Notes: a model not told the origin generated them from the letters alone. DNA of 19,155 nucleotides from an uncultured Clostridium sp. (GCA_900557165.1 USRS01000045.1:1-19155), one strand, 5' to 3'. Counted from the stretch's first letter, positions 1 to 8,983 are shown. Program-made: numbers and translations.

Positions 1-712
1 ACATCAATGATTTTACACTATAATCAATCTCTGAATTTATTAATTTAACAGTATAACTGCCACTAATAATATACATAATTATTGATACTACAAATATTGA
101 TATGTATACTTTCTTACTTCTTTTAAATTGAAATTCTACTTGTTTGTGTGCATTTAACATATCTATAAGCTTTATTTTTCTTAAAACTATAATATTATAA
201 AGTCCGATTATACAAAACATAGATATAAAAAATATAAATGTAATTGCCACTGTATCTAAATACAACTTTATACTAAAAACTACTTCCTGCTTTGCACTTA
301 TTAACACCATTGCTGTAATTACTTGAGAAAATAAAGTTCCTACAAATATTCCTGCTATTATAGCTAAAACGCCTACTACAATTGTTTCAATAAAAAACAT
401 CATTGATATGCTGTTTTGTTCTGCCCCAAGCAATACATATGTAGCAAATTCTCTTTTACGCCTTCCTATCATATATTTATTAACATATGCCACAAGCAAG
501 ATAAGAATTGCTGTAATTACATAAGTTGAATACTGTAATATTAATTTTAAATTTCTAAAATTATAAGATTCTTCTGTTATTAATTCATAACTTGAACTAG
601 ACAGTGATGTAATTGCATAAAATAAACTAACACATATTGTTATAGTTATAAAATAAATCAAATAATCTTTAATAGCTTTTCTTATATTAGTTTTGGCTAG
701 CTGAGCGTACAT
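1..712 (-). CDS. BceB-type ABC transporter permease, N-terminal part
   Basis: I translated the minus strand by hand from an ATG at 712 and found 237 open codons running off the left edge. The protein begins MYAQLAKTNIRKAIKDYLIY, a start typical of BceB-like FtsX permeases. Hydrophobic segments lie near residues 18-36, 57-77, 104-130, 152-176 and 202-218. Between the second and third is the FtsX-type cytoplasmic motif RRKREFATYVLLGAEQNS (about 84-101). BceB-like permeases are usually about 600-660 residues with ten membrane segments and a large extracellular loop, so most of the gene, including the expected peptide-sensing loop, lies outside the window. The start overlaps the ATPase gene by 26 nt, which implies translational coupling. 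An AGGTGGTGAT site fits the ATG at 712 better than an in-frame ATG at 721, which sits inside that site. With its ATPase it is expected to free cell-wall lipid intermediates from peptide antibiotics and to signal to the kinase at 1562-2572. The substrate is unknown. Confidence 0.88.
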   Translation of the reverse strand, partial: MYAQLAKTNIRKAIKDYLIYFITITICVSLFYAITSLSSSSYELITEESYNFRNLKLILQYSTYVITAILILLVAYVNKYMIGRRKREFATYVLLGAEQNSISMMFFIETIVVGVLAIIAGIFVGTLFSQVITAMVLISAKQEVVFSIKLYLDTVAITFIFFISMFCIIGLYNIIVLRKIKLIDMLNAHKQVEFQFKRSKKVYISIFVVSIIMYIISGSYTVKLINSEIDYSVKSLM

Positions 713-1469
713 CTCTAACATCACCACCTAACAAAGCTACTACATCTAAAATTTTATTGAAAAACTGTCGTCTTGTATTTGTTCCTCTTACTAACTCTGT
801 AAAGATTTTGCCATCCTTAATAAATAATATCCTATCACAATAGCTCGCTGTAAATGAATCATGAGTTACCATTAATATTGTTGCCTCTAAATTCCTATTT
901 AAATTTGATATCATTTCTATTAACATTTGAGCTGCTTTTGAATCTAATGCACCTGTTGGTTCATCTGCTAATATAAGTTTAGGATTGGTTACTAATGCCC
1001 TTGCACATGCAGTTCTTTGTTTTTGTCCACCTGATACCTCATAAGGATATTTTGAGAGTAATTCTTCTATTCCTAGTTCTTTTGCTATATTTATTACTTT
1101 ATTGTCTATCTCACTCTTTTTAGTTTTATTTATAGTTAGTGCTAAAGCTATATTTTCATGTATAGTCAATGTATCTAATAAATTAAAATCTTGGAATATA
1201 AAACCTAAATTTTCTCTTCTAAACTTTGCTATTTTTTTCTGGTTTATTTCAGTTAAATCTTTTCCATCCAAATAAATATTTCCTGAACTTACATCATCAA
1301 TTGTAGCTATCAAGTTTAATAAAGTTGTCTTTCCTGACCCTGATGGTCCCATTACTCCTACAAATTCACCTTTTTTAACATTAAAGCTTATTCCATCAAC
1401 TGCTTTAACTATATTACCTTTATTGCCATAGTATTTTTCAATATTGTCTATTTTTAATACTTCATTCAT
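687..1469 (-). CDS. BceA-type ABC transporter ATP-binding protein
   Basis: This is a 260-residue ABC ATPase that should power the neighbouring permease. It shows Walker A GPSGSGKT at 41-48, a Q-loop in IFQDFNLLD near 91-99, the signature VSGGQ at 145-149, Walker B LILADE at 165-170 and the switch histidine of VTHD near 203. The C-terminal tail carrying RRQFFNKILDVVALLGGD is characteristic of BceA-like proteins. A GTG three codons upstream (1478) lies inside the ribosome site GAGGTGAT, so the ATG at 1469, eight bases after GAGG, is the better start. The gene follows an intergenic operator and overlaps the permease start. The assignment to the MacB/BceA group of antimicrobial-peptide transporters is firm; the specific antibiotic cannot be told. 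Confidence 0.93.
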   Translation of the reverse strand: MNEVLKIDNIEKYYGNKGNIVKAVDGISFNVKKGEFVGVMGPSGSGKTTLLNLIATIDDVSSGNIYLDGKDLTEINQKKIAKFRRENLGFIFQDFNLLDTLTIHENIALALTINKTKKSEIDNKVINIAKELGIEELLSKYPYEVSGGQKQRTACARALVTNPKLILADEPTGALDSKAAQMLIEMISNLNRNLEATILMVTHDSFTASYCDRILFIKDGKIFTELVRGTNTRRQFFNKILDVVALLGGDVRDVRSASQN

Positions 1470-1494
1470 TATTATCACCTCAAAGATATTTTAA

Positions 1495-1523
1495 CTTATA
1501 TGTTCCATACTAGATTCGATTTA
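1495..1523 (-). promoter_or_regulatory. Candidate activator-dependent promoter of the first ABC operon
   Basis: A -10-like TATAAG lies at 1500-1495 on the minus strand, giving a leader of about 20 nt before the ribosome site and the ATG at 1469. At 17 nt spacing the -35 position (1523-1518) reads TAAATC, a poor match. A weak -35 with an inverted repeat just upstream is what one expects of a response-regulator-activated promoter. The placement is inferred from spacing alone. Confidence 0.4.
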
Positions 1524-1536
1524 ATCTTACTTTTAG

Positions 1537-1552
1537 GTGACAATATTGTCAC
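1537..1552. promoter_or_regulatory. Perfect 16-bp palindrome, candidate response-regulator operator
   Basis: GTGACAATATTGTCAC is an exact inverted repeat between the kinase stop codon (1562) and the ATPase start (1469). It contains TNACA-N4-TGTNA, which agrees with the inverted-repeat form I recall for BceR-like regulators. It sits directly upstream of the -35 region of the candidate ABC promoter, the place for an activator site. A close copy occupies the equivalent position in the second module, at 15671-15686. Confidence 0.72.
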
Positions 1553-1561
1553 ATTGTTAAC

Positions 1562-2572
1562 TTAGAACTTACAAAAACTTCCACTAGGGAAAATAATACT
1601 AACTTTTGTATAAGTATCTATTTCTGATTCTATGCCTATTAATATTCCTAATTTATCACATAATTTTTTACACAAATATAATCCAATTCCTGTAGATTTA
1701 CTGTTTATACGACCTAGATTTCCTGTAAATCCTTTTTCAAATACTCTGTCTATTTCATTTTTAGGAATTCCAATACCATTATCCTCAATAATCAATTTAG
1801 TCCCATTTTTAATTTCTTGTAAATATATCTTAACTTTTGGATTTATGTTATTTCTATACTTTATAGAATTTACTATTATCTGGTGTAAAATAAATTCAAG
1901 CCATTTACTATCACAATATACATCTGTATCTATATTTTCAATTTCTATATCAATATTATTTAAAATAAATCCTTGCTTATTTCTTGTAATAACATTATTT
2001 ACACAACTTTTAAGACTTATCTCCTTTATAAGATAATCTTTATCAACATACTCGCTTCTTGCATAAAATAAAGCTTGTTCTACATATCTATCTATTTCTT
2101 CCAATTGCATAAGTATTGCTGAACTTTTATCATTTCTATTATTTTCTTCAATTAATTTAATAAGAGAAATTGGTGTTTTTACTTCATGAATCCATTGTTC
2201 TATATACTCTTTATAATCCTGTAATCTTAGTTTTTCCTTATTAATCTCTTCCCTCATTGCTTTACTTGATTTTTTCAAAAGAAAATAATAGGGCTTTGCT
2301 TCAATAAAAGGTGGTACATCTAATACCTCACTTATTAAATATTTTTTATCTATATTGCATATACACTTTTCTACAAATTTAAAATGATTTTTTCTTTTTA
2401 TATATGCCATAATCAAATAACTAAATAAAACACATATCCAAATTATAGCTATAATTACTAATGGTTTTAATTCATTACCTATACTTAAAAGAAATACTTC
2501 CAAAAATATTAAAGATATTATATTTAACAATATATTTGCTATATTATATTTTAGATACTCTTTAAAAATCAT
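1562..2572 (-). CDS. BceS-type intramembrane-sensing histidine kinase
   Basis: The 336-residue protein has two N-terminal membrane segments (about 12-31 and 37-57) joined by only about five residues. It therefore has no extracellular sensing domain, which is the hallmark of intramembrane-sensing kinases. The phosphoacceptor is His129 in WIHEVKTP. The ATPase domain carries an N-box within FILHQIIVNSIKY, the G1 motif IEDNGIGIP and the G2-like stretch STGIGLYLCKKLC. In this family the kinase takes its signal from the cognate BceAB transporter, encoded downstream here. Its ATG overlaps the response-regulator stop by four bases (2569-2572), so the two are translationally coupled. It should phosphorylate the regulator encoded at 2569-3237. 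Confidence 0.92.
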   Translation of the reverse strand: MIFKEYLKYNIANILLNIISLIFLEVFLLSIGNELKPLVIIAIIWICVLFSYLIMAYIKRKNHFKFVEKCICNIDKKYLISEVLDVPPFIEAKPYYFLLKKSSKAMREEINKEKLRLQDYKEYIEQWIHEVKTPISLIKLIEENNRNDKSSAILMQLEEIDRYVEQALFYARSEYVDKDYLIKEISLKSCVNNVITRNKQGFILNNIDIEIENIDTDVYCDSKWLEFILHQIIVNSIKYRNNINPKVKIYLQEIKNGTKLIIEDNGIGIPKNEIDRVFEKGFTGNLGRINSKSTGIGLYLCKKLCDKLGILIGIESEIDTYTKVSIIFPSGSFCKF

Positions 2573-3237
2573 ATTATATAACCTTGTCCTCTTTTAGTTT
2601 TAATAAAATCCTTTAATCCTATTTCTTCAATTTTATTTCTTATTCTTGTTATATTTACTGTAAGAGTATTATCATTTACAAACATAGAACTATCCCATAA
2701 GTATTCCATAATCGCTGCTCTAGATACTATCTTTCCTTTATTTATTAATAAGTAGTACAATATTTTCATTTCATTTTTTGTAAGTTCTTCACTATTGCCA
2801 TTATACTCAATAGTACTTGATAAAATATTTAACTTAAAACCATTATGTTCAATTACGTCTAAGTTGGAATTATTAGGATAAGCTCTTTTAATAAGTGCAT
2901 TAATTCTAGCTAAAAGAATTTGAGTATTATAAGGTTTTGTTATAAAGTCGTCTCCGCCTAAGGTTATTGCCATAAGCTCATCTATATTTGTATTTCTACT
3001 TGTTATAAAAATTATAGGTATCTTTGAAAAGCTACGTATCTCTGTACATATTTTAAATCCATCATCATTTGGAAGATTTATATCTAATAATATTAAATCC
3101 GGGTTGTCTTCTTTTACTATTTTAGGTATATTATTAAAATCTTTTGGTTTTAAAACTCCATAACCATTTACGATTAATAAATTTCCAATTTCATTTTGAA
3201 GTTGCACATTATCGTCTATTATCATTATTGTAAACAT
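2569..3237 (-). CDS. OmpR-family response regulator, BceR type
   Basis: This 222-residue regulator has a receiver domain (about 1-115) with the acidic pair D8/D9, phosphoacceptor D52 in LLDINLP and K101 in FITKPY. A winged-helix domain follows, with the stretch FVNDNTLTVNITRIRNKIEE in the region of the recognition helix and a C-terminal RGQGYII. GGAGAT precedes the ATG at 3237 with eight bases of spacing. An internal Met5 is possible but has no better site. It is first in the module and only about 24 nt downstream of the codY hairpin. The likely target is the palindrome at 1537-1552 controlling the ABC genes; that link is inferred from family and position. Confidence 0.92.
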   Translation of the reverse strand: MFTIMIIDDNVQLQNEIGNLLIVNGYGVLKPKDFNNIPKIVKEDNPDLILLDINLPNDDGFKICTEIRSFSKIPIIFITSRNTNIDELMAITLGGDDFITKPYNTQILLARINALIKRAYPNNSNLDVIEHNGFKLNILSSTIEYNGNSEELTKNEMKILYYLLINKGKIVSRAAIMEYLWDSSMFVNDNTLTVNITRIRNKIEEIGLKDFIKTKRGQGYII

Positions 3238-3260
3238 ACTACTATCTCCAATTATAATTT

Positions 3261-3290
3261 AAAAAGGTATCTTTATAAAGATACCTTTTT
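3261..3290. terminator. Hairpin terminator after codY
   Basis: This is a perfect 30-bp palindrome whose arms carry AAAAAGGTATCTTTA and its complement. It begins two bases after the codY stop codon at 3293. On the minus strand the descending stem ends in a run of five T, as in an intrinsic terminator. It separates codY from the first sensing module. Confidence 0.8.
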
Positions 3291-3292
3291 TA

Positions 3293-4078
3293 TTAATAAT
3301 TACTTCTTACTTTTTTAAGCTCTGGTATTAATTTGTCATTAAGAATTTTTATATGAGTCCCTTTCATACCTAGAGATCTTGATTCTATTACTCCTGCACT
3401 TTCAAATTTTCTAAGAGCATTAACTATTACCGACCTCGTAATACCTACTCTATCAGCTATTCTACTTGCCACAAGTAATCCTTCATTACCTTCTAATTCT
3501 TTAAATATATGTTCTACAGCTTCAAGTTCTGAGTAAGATAGAGTTCCTATTGCCATTTGAACAACAGCAGTTTTTCTCATTTCCACTTCCATCTCTTCAC
3601 TTAAACCTCTTAAAATTTCCATACCTATAACTGTAGCACTGTACTCAGATATTACTAAATCATCATCTGTAAATTTATCATTATATCTTGATACTACTAG
3701 TGTTCCAAGTCTTTGTCCGCTTCCTAAGATGGGAACAATAGTCGTATATTTTTCTAGTCTTCCTTGCTCATATGGAAATACTTCTAATACTTTTTCTCCA
3801 GTTAAATTTTCTAATGTTTCATTTATTTTTAAGACACTTTGTGTATATGCTTGTGGGAAAACTTGTAACTTAGTTTCTTCATCTTCTATAACAGAACTAT
3901 CTTGTACATCTGTTAAGTAAAGACCTAATACTTTTCCTTTTGCACTAATTACATATATATTAGCTCCTAGTACTTCTCCTAGAGTTTCTGCTAATAAATT
4001 AAATGATACACTACTACCTCCGCTTGTTTGAAGAGTCTTATTAATCTTTCTTGTCTTTTGTAATACTTCACTTGCCAT
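3293..4078 (-). CDS. codY: CodY, GTP- and branched-chain-amino-acid-sensing global regulator
   Basis: The 261-residue length is that expected for CodY. The N-terminal GAF-like domain (about 1-155) binds isoleucine, leucine or valine in the family and opens [17 protein letters not shown]. The C-terminal winged helix (about 200-255) holds the highly conserved [20 protein letters not shown] (204-223), followed by [18 protein letters not shown]. CodY represses nutrient-acquisition, competence and often virulence genes when amino acids and GTP are plentiful. GGAG lies eight bases before the ATG. The gene has its own extended -10 promoter in the topA-codY gap and a terminator right after its stop. 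Its direct placement after topA lacks the trmFO-xerC-hslV-hslU block found between them in Bacillus. Confidence 0.98.
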   Translation of the reverse strand: MASEVLQKTRKINKTLQTSGGSSVSFNLLAETLGEVLGANIYVISAKGKVLGLYLTDVQDSSVIEDEETKLQVFPQAYTQSVLKINETLENLTGEKVLEVFPYEQGRLEKYTTIVPILGSGQRLGTLVVSRYNDKFTDDDLVISEYSATVIGMEILRGLSEEMEVEMRKTAVVQMAIGTLSYSELEAVEHIFKELEGNEGLLVASRIADRVGITRSVIVNALRKFESAGVIESRSLGMKGTHIKILNDKLIPELKKVRSNY

Positions 4079-4163
4079 TTAATCATCTCCTTAACAAAGT
4101 TTAAGGTTTCAAGAATTTTATATTCTCTAATTTCTTAGTTATTTGCTTACGTTTTCCTAATTT

Positions 4164-4192
4164 ATTCTAACATAAATTAGCATACATAACAA
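4164..4192 (-). promoter_or_regulatory. Predicted codY promoter (sigma-A type, extended -10)
   Basis: On the minus strand -35 TTGTTA (4192-4187) and -10 TAGAAT (4169-4164) are exactly 17 nt apart. The -10 is preceded by TGT, giving an extended -10. The predicted start of transcription is near 4157, leaving a leader of roughly 80 nt before codY. This suggests codY can be transcribed apart from yraN-comM-dprA-topA. Confidence 0.65.
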
Positions 4193-4201
4193 TAAATTGT
4201 T
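4188..4201. promoter_or_regulatory. Inverted repeat overlapping the codY -35
   Basis: AACAATAAATTGTT has six-base perfect arms around an AA spacer and covers the -35 box of the predicted codY promoter. It could be a repressor operator or a weak hairpin downstream of topA. No T-run follows on the minus strand, so a terminator is less likely. Short AT-rich palindromes arise easily in this base composition. Confidence 0.3.
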
Positions 4202-4236
4202 GTTATTTTTCTAAATATTCTGTAATTTCCAAAATC

Positions 4237-6312
4237 TTACTCTAAAATTCTACCTTCCGCTTTGCATTCCTTGTTAGAGCATACTTCTTTTGCTTCACTT
4301 TTAGTACGTTTTTCTACCATATAAGATCCACATTCTTTGCATACTTCTCCCGTTGGTTTATTCCAGCTTATAAAGTCACATTCTGGATAATTTGAACATC
4401 CATAAAAGGCCTTACCTTTTTTAGATTTTCTTAAAATAATTTCTCCATCTTTACATTTTGGACATTTAACACCAATTTTATTGACTAACGGTTTAGTATT
4501 TTTACACTCTGGATAATTTTTGCAGGCCATAAATTTACCAAATCTGCCATATTTTATAACCATATTAGATCCACATTCTTCACAAATTTCATCAGTTTCT
4601 TCGTCCATATTTATCTTTTCGATTTTTTCATTTGCTTCTTTTATTGCTTCTCTAAGTGGTTCGTAAAACTCACCAACAACATCTTTCCATTGAATATCGC
4701 CTTCTTCAATTTCATCTAGTTTACTTTCCATTTGAACAGTAAAGTCCACATCAATAAATTTTTGGAAGTTTATATCTAAAATATCAGTAACAATCATACC
4801 AAGCTCTGTTGGATGTAGGCTTGTACCTTCTTTTTCCACATAACCTCTATTTAAAATAGTTGTTATAGTTGGCGCATACGTACTAGGTCTACCTATCCCA
4901 AGTTCTTCTAGTGTTTTTACTAAACTAGCCTCTGTATATCTTGCAGGTGGCTGAGTAAAATGTTGATTTGGTAAAAACTTATTTACTTCTAATTCATCAT
5001 TTTCGGCTATTGGAGGAAGTATTTTGTCTTGTCTTTCCGTGAAATTATATACTTTAGTATAACCATCAAATTTCATAACAGATCCACTAGCTCTAAATAG
5101 AGCATTTCCTATTTTGCAATCTACAGTTAAGACATCAAATAGTGAATCTTCCATTTGACTTGCTACAAATCTTCTCCATATTAAGTTATAAAGTTTAAAT
5201 TGATCTCTACTTAGAGAACTTTTTATACTATCTGGTGTTCTAAATACAGAAGTTGGTCTAATGGCCTCATGGGCATCTTGAACTTTTTTCTTTTCTTTAT
5301 TGTCTTTCTTTTCTTTATGTTCTTTGTAGTATTTTTCACCTAAATCATCTATTATGTATGTTTTAGCTTTTTCTTTAGCTTCATCAGATATTCTCTTTGA
5401 ATCAGTTCTTATATAAGATATAAGACCTACAGTTCCTTCACCTTCAATATCAACGCCTTCATATAATTCTTGAGCTACCATCATTGTCTTTTTAGTTGTA
5501 AAAGATAATTTATTGGCTGCTTCTTGTTGAAGCATACTAGTTGTAAATGGCTTTGGTGCTGATTTTCTTCTTGTTTTTGATTCTATTTTTTCAACTACAA
5601 GTTTTTCATTTTTTATATTTTCTAAAATATGATTAACTTCTTCTTCATTATTTAATTCTATTTTCTCATTATTATAAGAAATAAATTTAAAAGTTATATT
5701 TTCATTATCTTTAGTTTTGCCTTCTATTTCTAGACTCCAATATTCCTTTGGTACAAAATCATTAATTTCTCTTTCTCTTTCGCATATTAGCTTAGTTGTA
5801 ACTGATTGTACCCTACCAGCACTAAGCCCTTTTCTAACTTTTGCCCAAAGTATTGGACTTATTTGATAACCAAGTAATCTATCAAGTACTCTTCTTGCTT
5901 GTTGAGCATCTACTAATTTTAAATCTATATTTCTTGGATTTTTTATAGCTTTTTTGATAGCATCTTTTGTTATTTCATTAAATTCAATTCTGCATTCGTC
6001 ATTTTCATCTATACCTAAAATATAAGCTAAATGCCAAGATATAGCTTCCCCTTCTCTATCGGGGTCCGTTGCTAGATATACCCTTTTGGCCTTTTTAGCT
6101 TCTTTCTTTAGTTCTTTTATTAAGTCACCTTTACCTCTTATGTTAATATATCTTGGTTCAAAATTATTATCTATATCAACACCTAAAGTACTTTTAGGTA
6201 AATCTCTCACATGACCTACTGATGCTTTTACAGTATAATGGCTCTTTCCTAAGAATTTTTCAATTGTTTTAGCTTTTGCAGGCGATTCCACAATTACTAA
6301 TGTTTTTGCCAT
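4237..6312 (-). CDS. topA: DNA topoisomerase I (type IA)
   Basis: This 691-residue enzyme relaxes negative supercoils through a transient 5'-phosphotyrosine link. The Toprim domain shows VIVESPAKAKTIEKFLG at 6-22 and the acidic triad region ATDPDREGEAISWH at 81-94. GYQISPILW...KGLSAGRVQSV lies at 148-171, and the catalytic tyrosine is Tyr300 in ISYIRTDS. The C terminus carries three four-cysteine zinc ribbons: CEEC...CKNYPEC, CPKC...CSNYPEC and CKEC...CSNKEC, the usual firmicute arrangement. An unusual G-rich ribosome site (GGTGGGGGTG) precedes the ATG. It lies 26 nt after dprA in the same transcription unit. The length and all key residues look intact. Confidence 0.98.
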   Translation of the reverse strand: MAKTLVIVESPAKAKTIEKFLGKSHYTVKASVGHVRDLPKSTLGVDIDNNFEPRYINIRGKGDLIKELKKEAKKAKRVYLATDPDREGEAISWHLAYILGIDENDECRIEFNEITKDAIKKAIKNPRNIDLKLVDAQQARRVLDRLLGYQISPILWAKVRKGLSAGRVQSVTTKLICEREREINDFVPKEYWSLEIEGKTKDNENITFKFISYNNEKIELNNEEEVNHILENIKNEKLVVEKIESKTRRKSAPKPFTTSMLQQEAANKLSFTTKKTMMVAQELYEGVDIEGEGTVGLISYIRTDSKRISDEAKEKAKTYIIDDLGEKYYKEHKEKKDNKEKKKVQDAHEAIRPTSVFRTPDSIKSSLSRDQFKLYNLIWRRFVASQMEDSLFDVLTVDCKIGNALFRASGSVMKFDGYTKVYNFTERQDKILPPIAENDELEVNKFLPNQHFTQPPARYTEASLVKTLEELGIGRPSTYAPTITTILNRGYVEKEGTSLHPTELGMIVTDILDINFQKFIDVDFTVQMESKLDEIEEGDIQWKDVVGEFYEPLREAIKEANEKIEKINMDEETDEICEECGSNMVIKYGRFGKFMACKNYPECKNTKPLVNKIGVKCPKCKDGEIILRKSKKGKAFYGCSNYPECDFISWNKPTGEVCKECGSYMVEKRTKSEAKEVCSNKECKAEGRILE

Positions 6313-6338
6313 TGTTACACCCCCACCCTTATTTTTAT

Positions 6339-7436
6339 TTAATTTATACTATACATTTTATTATTCATTTCAACAACTAAGTCTTTTAATAATAATTCAT
6401 TTATTATGGAATTTACAATTTTTATGTCCATATCAGTATTATCACAAATTTCATCAATTTGCAAGATACCTTGTCTTTTTATAGCTTCCATTATTTTTTT
6501 GGATTCATCACTTAGACCTTTAATATCATATTCTATACTAATTTCATTATTATTAAAAGCACTATTATTATATTCTTCTAAAATATCTTCAATATTTTCT
6601 ACTAATTTGGCTCCTTCTTTTATTATTTTATGACAACCTCTACTCATATCAGAATAAATATTTCCAGGTATTGCAAAAATATTTTTTCCTTGCTCCATAC
6701 CTAAATCTGCTGTAATTAAAGCTCCACTTTTTTGTGCAGCTTCAACAACAATTATGCCATCACTTATACCACTTAATATTCTATTTCTAGATGGAAAGCA
6801 TCCACGAGTTACTATATGCCCCACATTATATTCTGATATAAGTAACCCTCCATCTTCTAATATTTCATTAGCTAGCTTTTCATTGCTCCTTGGTGTTATA
6901 TTTTCTAGAGAAGATGCTAAAACTGCAATAGTTTTTCCATTTCCCTTCATACATCCTCTGTGAGAACATGAGTCTATACCAAAGGCCAACCCACTAATTA
7001 TGTTAATATTTCTTTGTGATAATTCATAGCTTATTTTCTGTGCACAATCAATTCCGTAAGGTGTAGGTTTTCTAGAGCCAACCATTGCTATGTTTAAATT
7101 ATTATTTATTATGGATAAATCTCCTTTATAAAATAATACTAAAGGAGGATTATAAATATTTCTAAGTTTATTTGGATATTCTTCATCTTCTATACAAATA
7201 TACTCAATAGAGTTTTTATATAATTTTTCCTTAATTTCATTTAAATTGAAATGACTAATATATTTTACTAAATTTTCTTTAATATTTAAACTTATATTTT
7301 TTAAATTATATATATCTTTTTCCTTAAGATTTATAATGTCCTCCACAGTGCCTACTTCATCTATTATTTTACCAAGAGTTATGCTACTTATTCCTTTTAT
7401 TGAATCAATCCCTAAATAAATATCCTTTTTCTCCAT
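6339..7436 (-). CDS. dprA: DprA, DNA-processing protein for transformation
   Basis: The 365-residue protein has an N-terminal helix-hairpin-helix/SAM-like region (about 1-70). A Rossmann-fold DNA-binding core follows, with IAMVGSRKPTPYG, NIISGLAFGIDSCSHRG, FPSRNRILSGISDGIIVVEA and SGALITADLGMEQGKNIFAIPG. The C-terminal winged helix is LSDESKKIMEAIKRQGILQI onward. DprA loads RecA on incoming single-stranded DNA. The usual loop GLDxxYP is replaced by SSLENITP, and the usual SEYPPGT by SEYNVGH, so these loops are divergent. AGGAG precedes the ATG closely. It lies between comM and topA, a conserved neighbourhood. Confidence 0.95.
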   Translation of the reverse strand: MEKKDIYLGIDSIKGISSITLGKIIDEVGTVEDIINLKEKDIYNLKNISLNIKENLVKYISHFNLNEIKEKLYKNSIEYICIEDEEYPNKLRNIYNPPLVLFYKGDLSIINNNLNIAMVGSRKPTPYGIDCAQKISYELSQRNINIISGLAFGIDSCSHRGCMKGNGKTIAVLASSLENITPRSNEKLANEILEDGGLLISEYNVGHIVTRGCFPSRNRILSGISDGIIVVEAAQKSGALITADLGMEQGKNIFAIPGNIYSDMSRGCHKIIKEGAKLVENIEDILEEYNNSAFNNNEISIEYDIKGLSDESKKIMEAIKRQGILQIDEICDNTDMDIKIVNSIINELLLKDLVVEMNNKMYSIN

Positions 7437-7445
7437 TTTTTTCTC

Positions 7446-8972
7446 CTATCTAAAATAATCATAATAAGCTTTTCTAAATGAAAAAGCTTCCATTATATTA
7501 TTTGAATTTATTTTTTCTTCACCTTCCAAATCAGCTATGGTTCTCGATATTTTTATTAATTTTGTATAACTTCTATTGCTTAATTTATATTTATCAAAAA
7601 TTTTATTAGTAATTTCTCTGCTCTTATCATCTAAGACACAATATTTATCTATATCTTTTGATGTCATTTCATTATTTGTGTATATATTTTTATTTTCAAA
7701 TCTTGATTTTTGTATTTTTCTGGCTTTTTCTACTCTTTTTCTTATGTCTTGTGATTTTTCACCTTGGCACTTTTTGTTGAGTTCACTATAAGAAATTTCT
7801 CCCACTTCCACAAATAAATCAAATCTATCTAAAAGAGGTCCTGATAATTTATTTTTATATCTATTTATATCGTAAGGTCTGCATCGACATTCTTTATTTG
7901 ACATATAATATCCACATGGACAAGGATTCATAGCACCTATAACTAACATATTGCAAGGATATTTTACACTGTATTTTAAACGACTTATATTGACATATCT
8001 GTCTTCCATGGGCTGTCTTAGACTTTCTAAAGTATTTCTATGAAATTCTCCTATTTCATCTAAAAACAAAACTCCCCTGTGAGCTAAAACTATTTCTCCC
8101 GGCTTAGAATTATATCCTCCCCCTACTAAAGATTGTATAGTTGTACTGTGGTGAGGTGATCTGAATGGTCTTTGATTTACAATTCCAAATTTTTCATCTA
8201 ACATACCTGCTATGCTATAAATTTTACTTATTTCTATAACTTCTTCTTTACTTAATTTAGGAAGTATGGTTCTAATACGCTTTGCTATCATTGTTTTACC
8301 TGAGCCTGGAGGTCCTACCATCATAAGATTATGATTTCCTGCAGCAGCTATTTCACTTGCTCTTTTTACAAAATAATTCCCCTTTACATCCTGAAAATCT
8401 TCATTATAATCCATTGTCATATTATTTATTTCTAATTCCTTATAATTATTATTTATTTCTTCTTTGCCATTTAAATAATTAATACATTCATTTAAATTTT
8501 TTATAGGAATTATATCTATTCCATCAATAAAATTACTTTCATTAAAGTTATCATAAGGAATAAATATTCTTTTGAACTTTTCTTTTTTTGCACCAATAAC
8601 TAAAGGTAAAATGCCTTTAACCTTCCTCAAATGACCATCTAAAGATAGTTCACCTACAAATATACTTTCATCTAAATAAGAGTCTTTTTTGTTTATGTAT
8701 TTTCTAAGAATTCCCACACTCATGGGTAAATCTAAAAAAGAACCTTCTTTTCTCATATCTGCTGGAGATAAATTGATAACTATTCGTGAGTTTGGAAAAT
8801 CATAACCTGCATTAATTACAGCTGACTTTACTCTCTCCCTAGCTTCTCTTACCTCTGTACTCGGTAGTCCTACAATATTAAATGCAGGTATTCCTCTACT
8901 TATGTCTATTTCCACCTTAACTAAAAAACTTTCTATACCTATTAAATTGTTTGAATTAATTATACTTAACAT
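7446..8972 (-). CDS. comM: ComM/YifB family AAA+ ATPase (Mg-chelatase-like)
   Basis: The protein is 508 residues, the usual size for the family. The N-terminal ChlI/Lon-like domain (about 20-165) includes GIPAFNIVGLPSTEVREARE and VINLSPADMRKEGSFLDLP. The AAA+ core has Walker A GPPGSGKT at 220-227 and Walker B GVLFLDEIGEF near 300. A cysteine cluster, CPCGYY...CRC, precedes the arginine-finger region SGPLLDRFDLFVEV. In Gram-negative species ComM is a hexameric branch-migration helicase aiding transformation; the role in firmicutes is less clear. AAGGA sits before the ATG. Ten bases separate it from dprA and eleven from yraN, so it is part of the same operon. Confidence 0.94.
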   Translation of the reverse strand: MLSIINSNNLIGIESFLVKVEIDISRGIPAFNIVGLPSTEVREARERVKSAVINAGYDFPNSRIVINLSPADMRKEGSFLDLPMSVGILRKYINKKDSYLDESIFVGELSLDGHLRKVKGILPLVIGAKKEKFKRIFIPYDNFNESNFIDGIDIIPIKNLNECINYLNGKEEINNNYKELEINNMTMDYNEDFQDVKGNYFVKRASEIAAAGNHNLMMVGPPGSGKTMIAKRIRTILPKLSKEEVIEISKIYSIAGMLDEKFGIVNQRPFRSPHHSTTIQSLVGGGYNSKPGEIVLAHRGVLFLDEIGEFHRNTLESLRQPMEDRYVNISRLKYSVKYPCNMLVIGAMNPCPCGYYMSNKECRCRPYDINRYKNKLSGPLLDRFDLFVEVGEISYSELNKKCQGEKSQDIRKRVEKARKIQKSRFENKNIYTNNEMTSKDIDKYCVLDDKSREITNKIFDKYKLSNRSYTKLIKISRTIADLEGEEKINSNNIMEAFSFRKAYYDYFR

Positions 8973-8983
8973 TTTCTTCCTTT

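Noticed and set aside
1632..2036. Plus-strand open frame opposite the first kinase gene
   Set aside because: It is antisense to a well-supported kinase, has no ribosome site, and its hydrophobic composition is that expected of a shadow frame.
3251..3279. TTTATA and TATAAT at 17 nt spacing on the minus strand, as a promoter for the first regulator
   Set aside because: The predicted start would fall on the ribosome site, leaving no leader, and the -35 lies inside the terminator hairpin.
4205..4219. CodY-box-like ATTTTTCTAAATATT near the topA stop codon
   Set aside because: It has three mismatches to AATTTTCWGAAAATT in a region this AT-rich, which is expected by chance.
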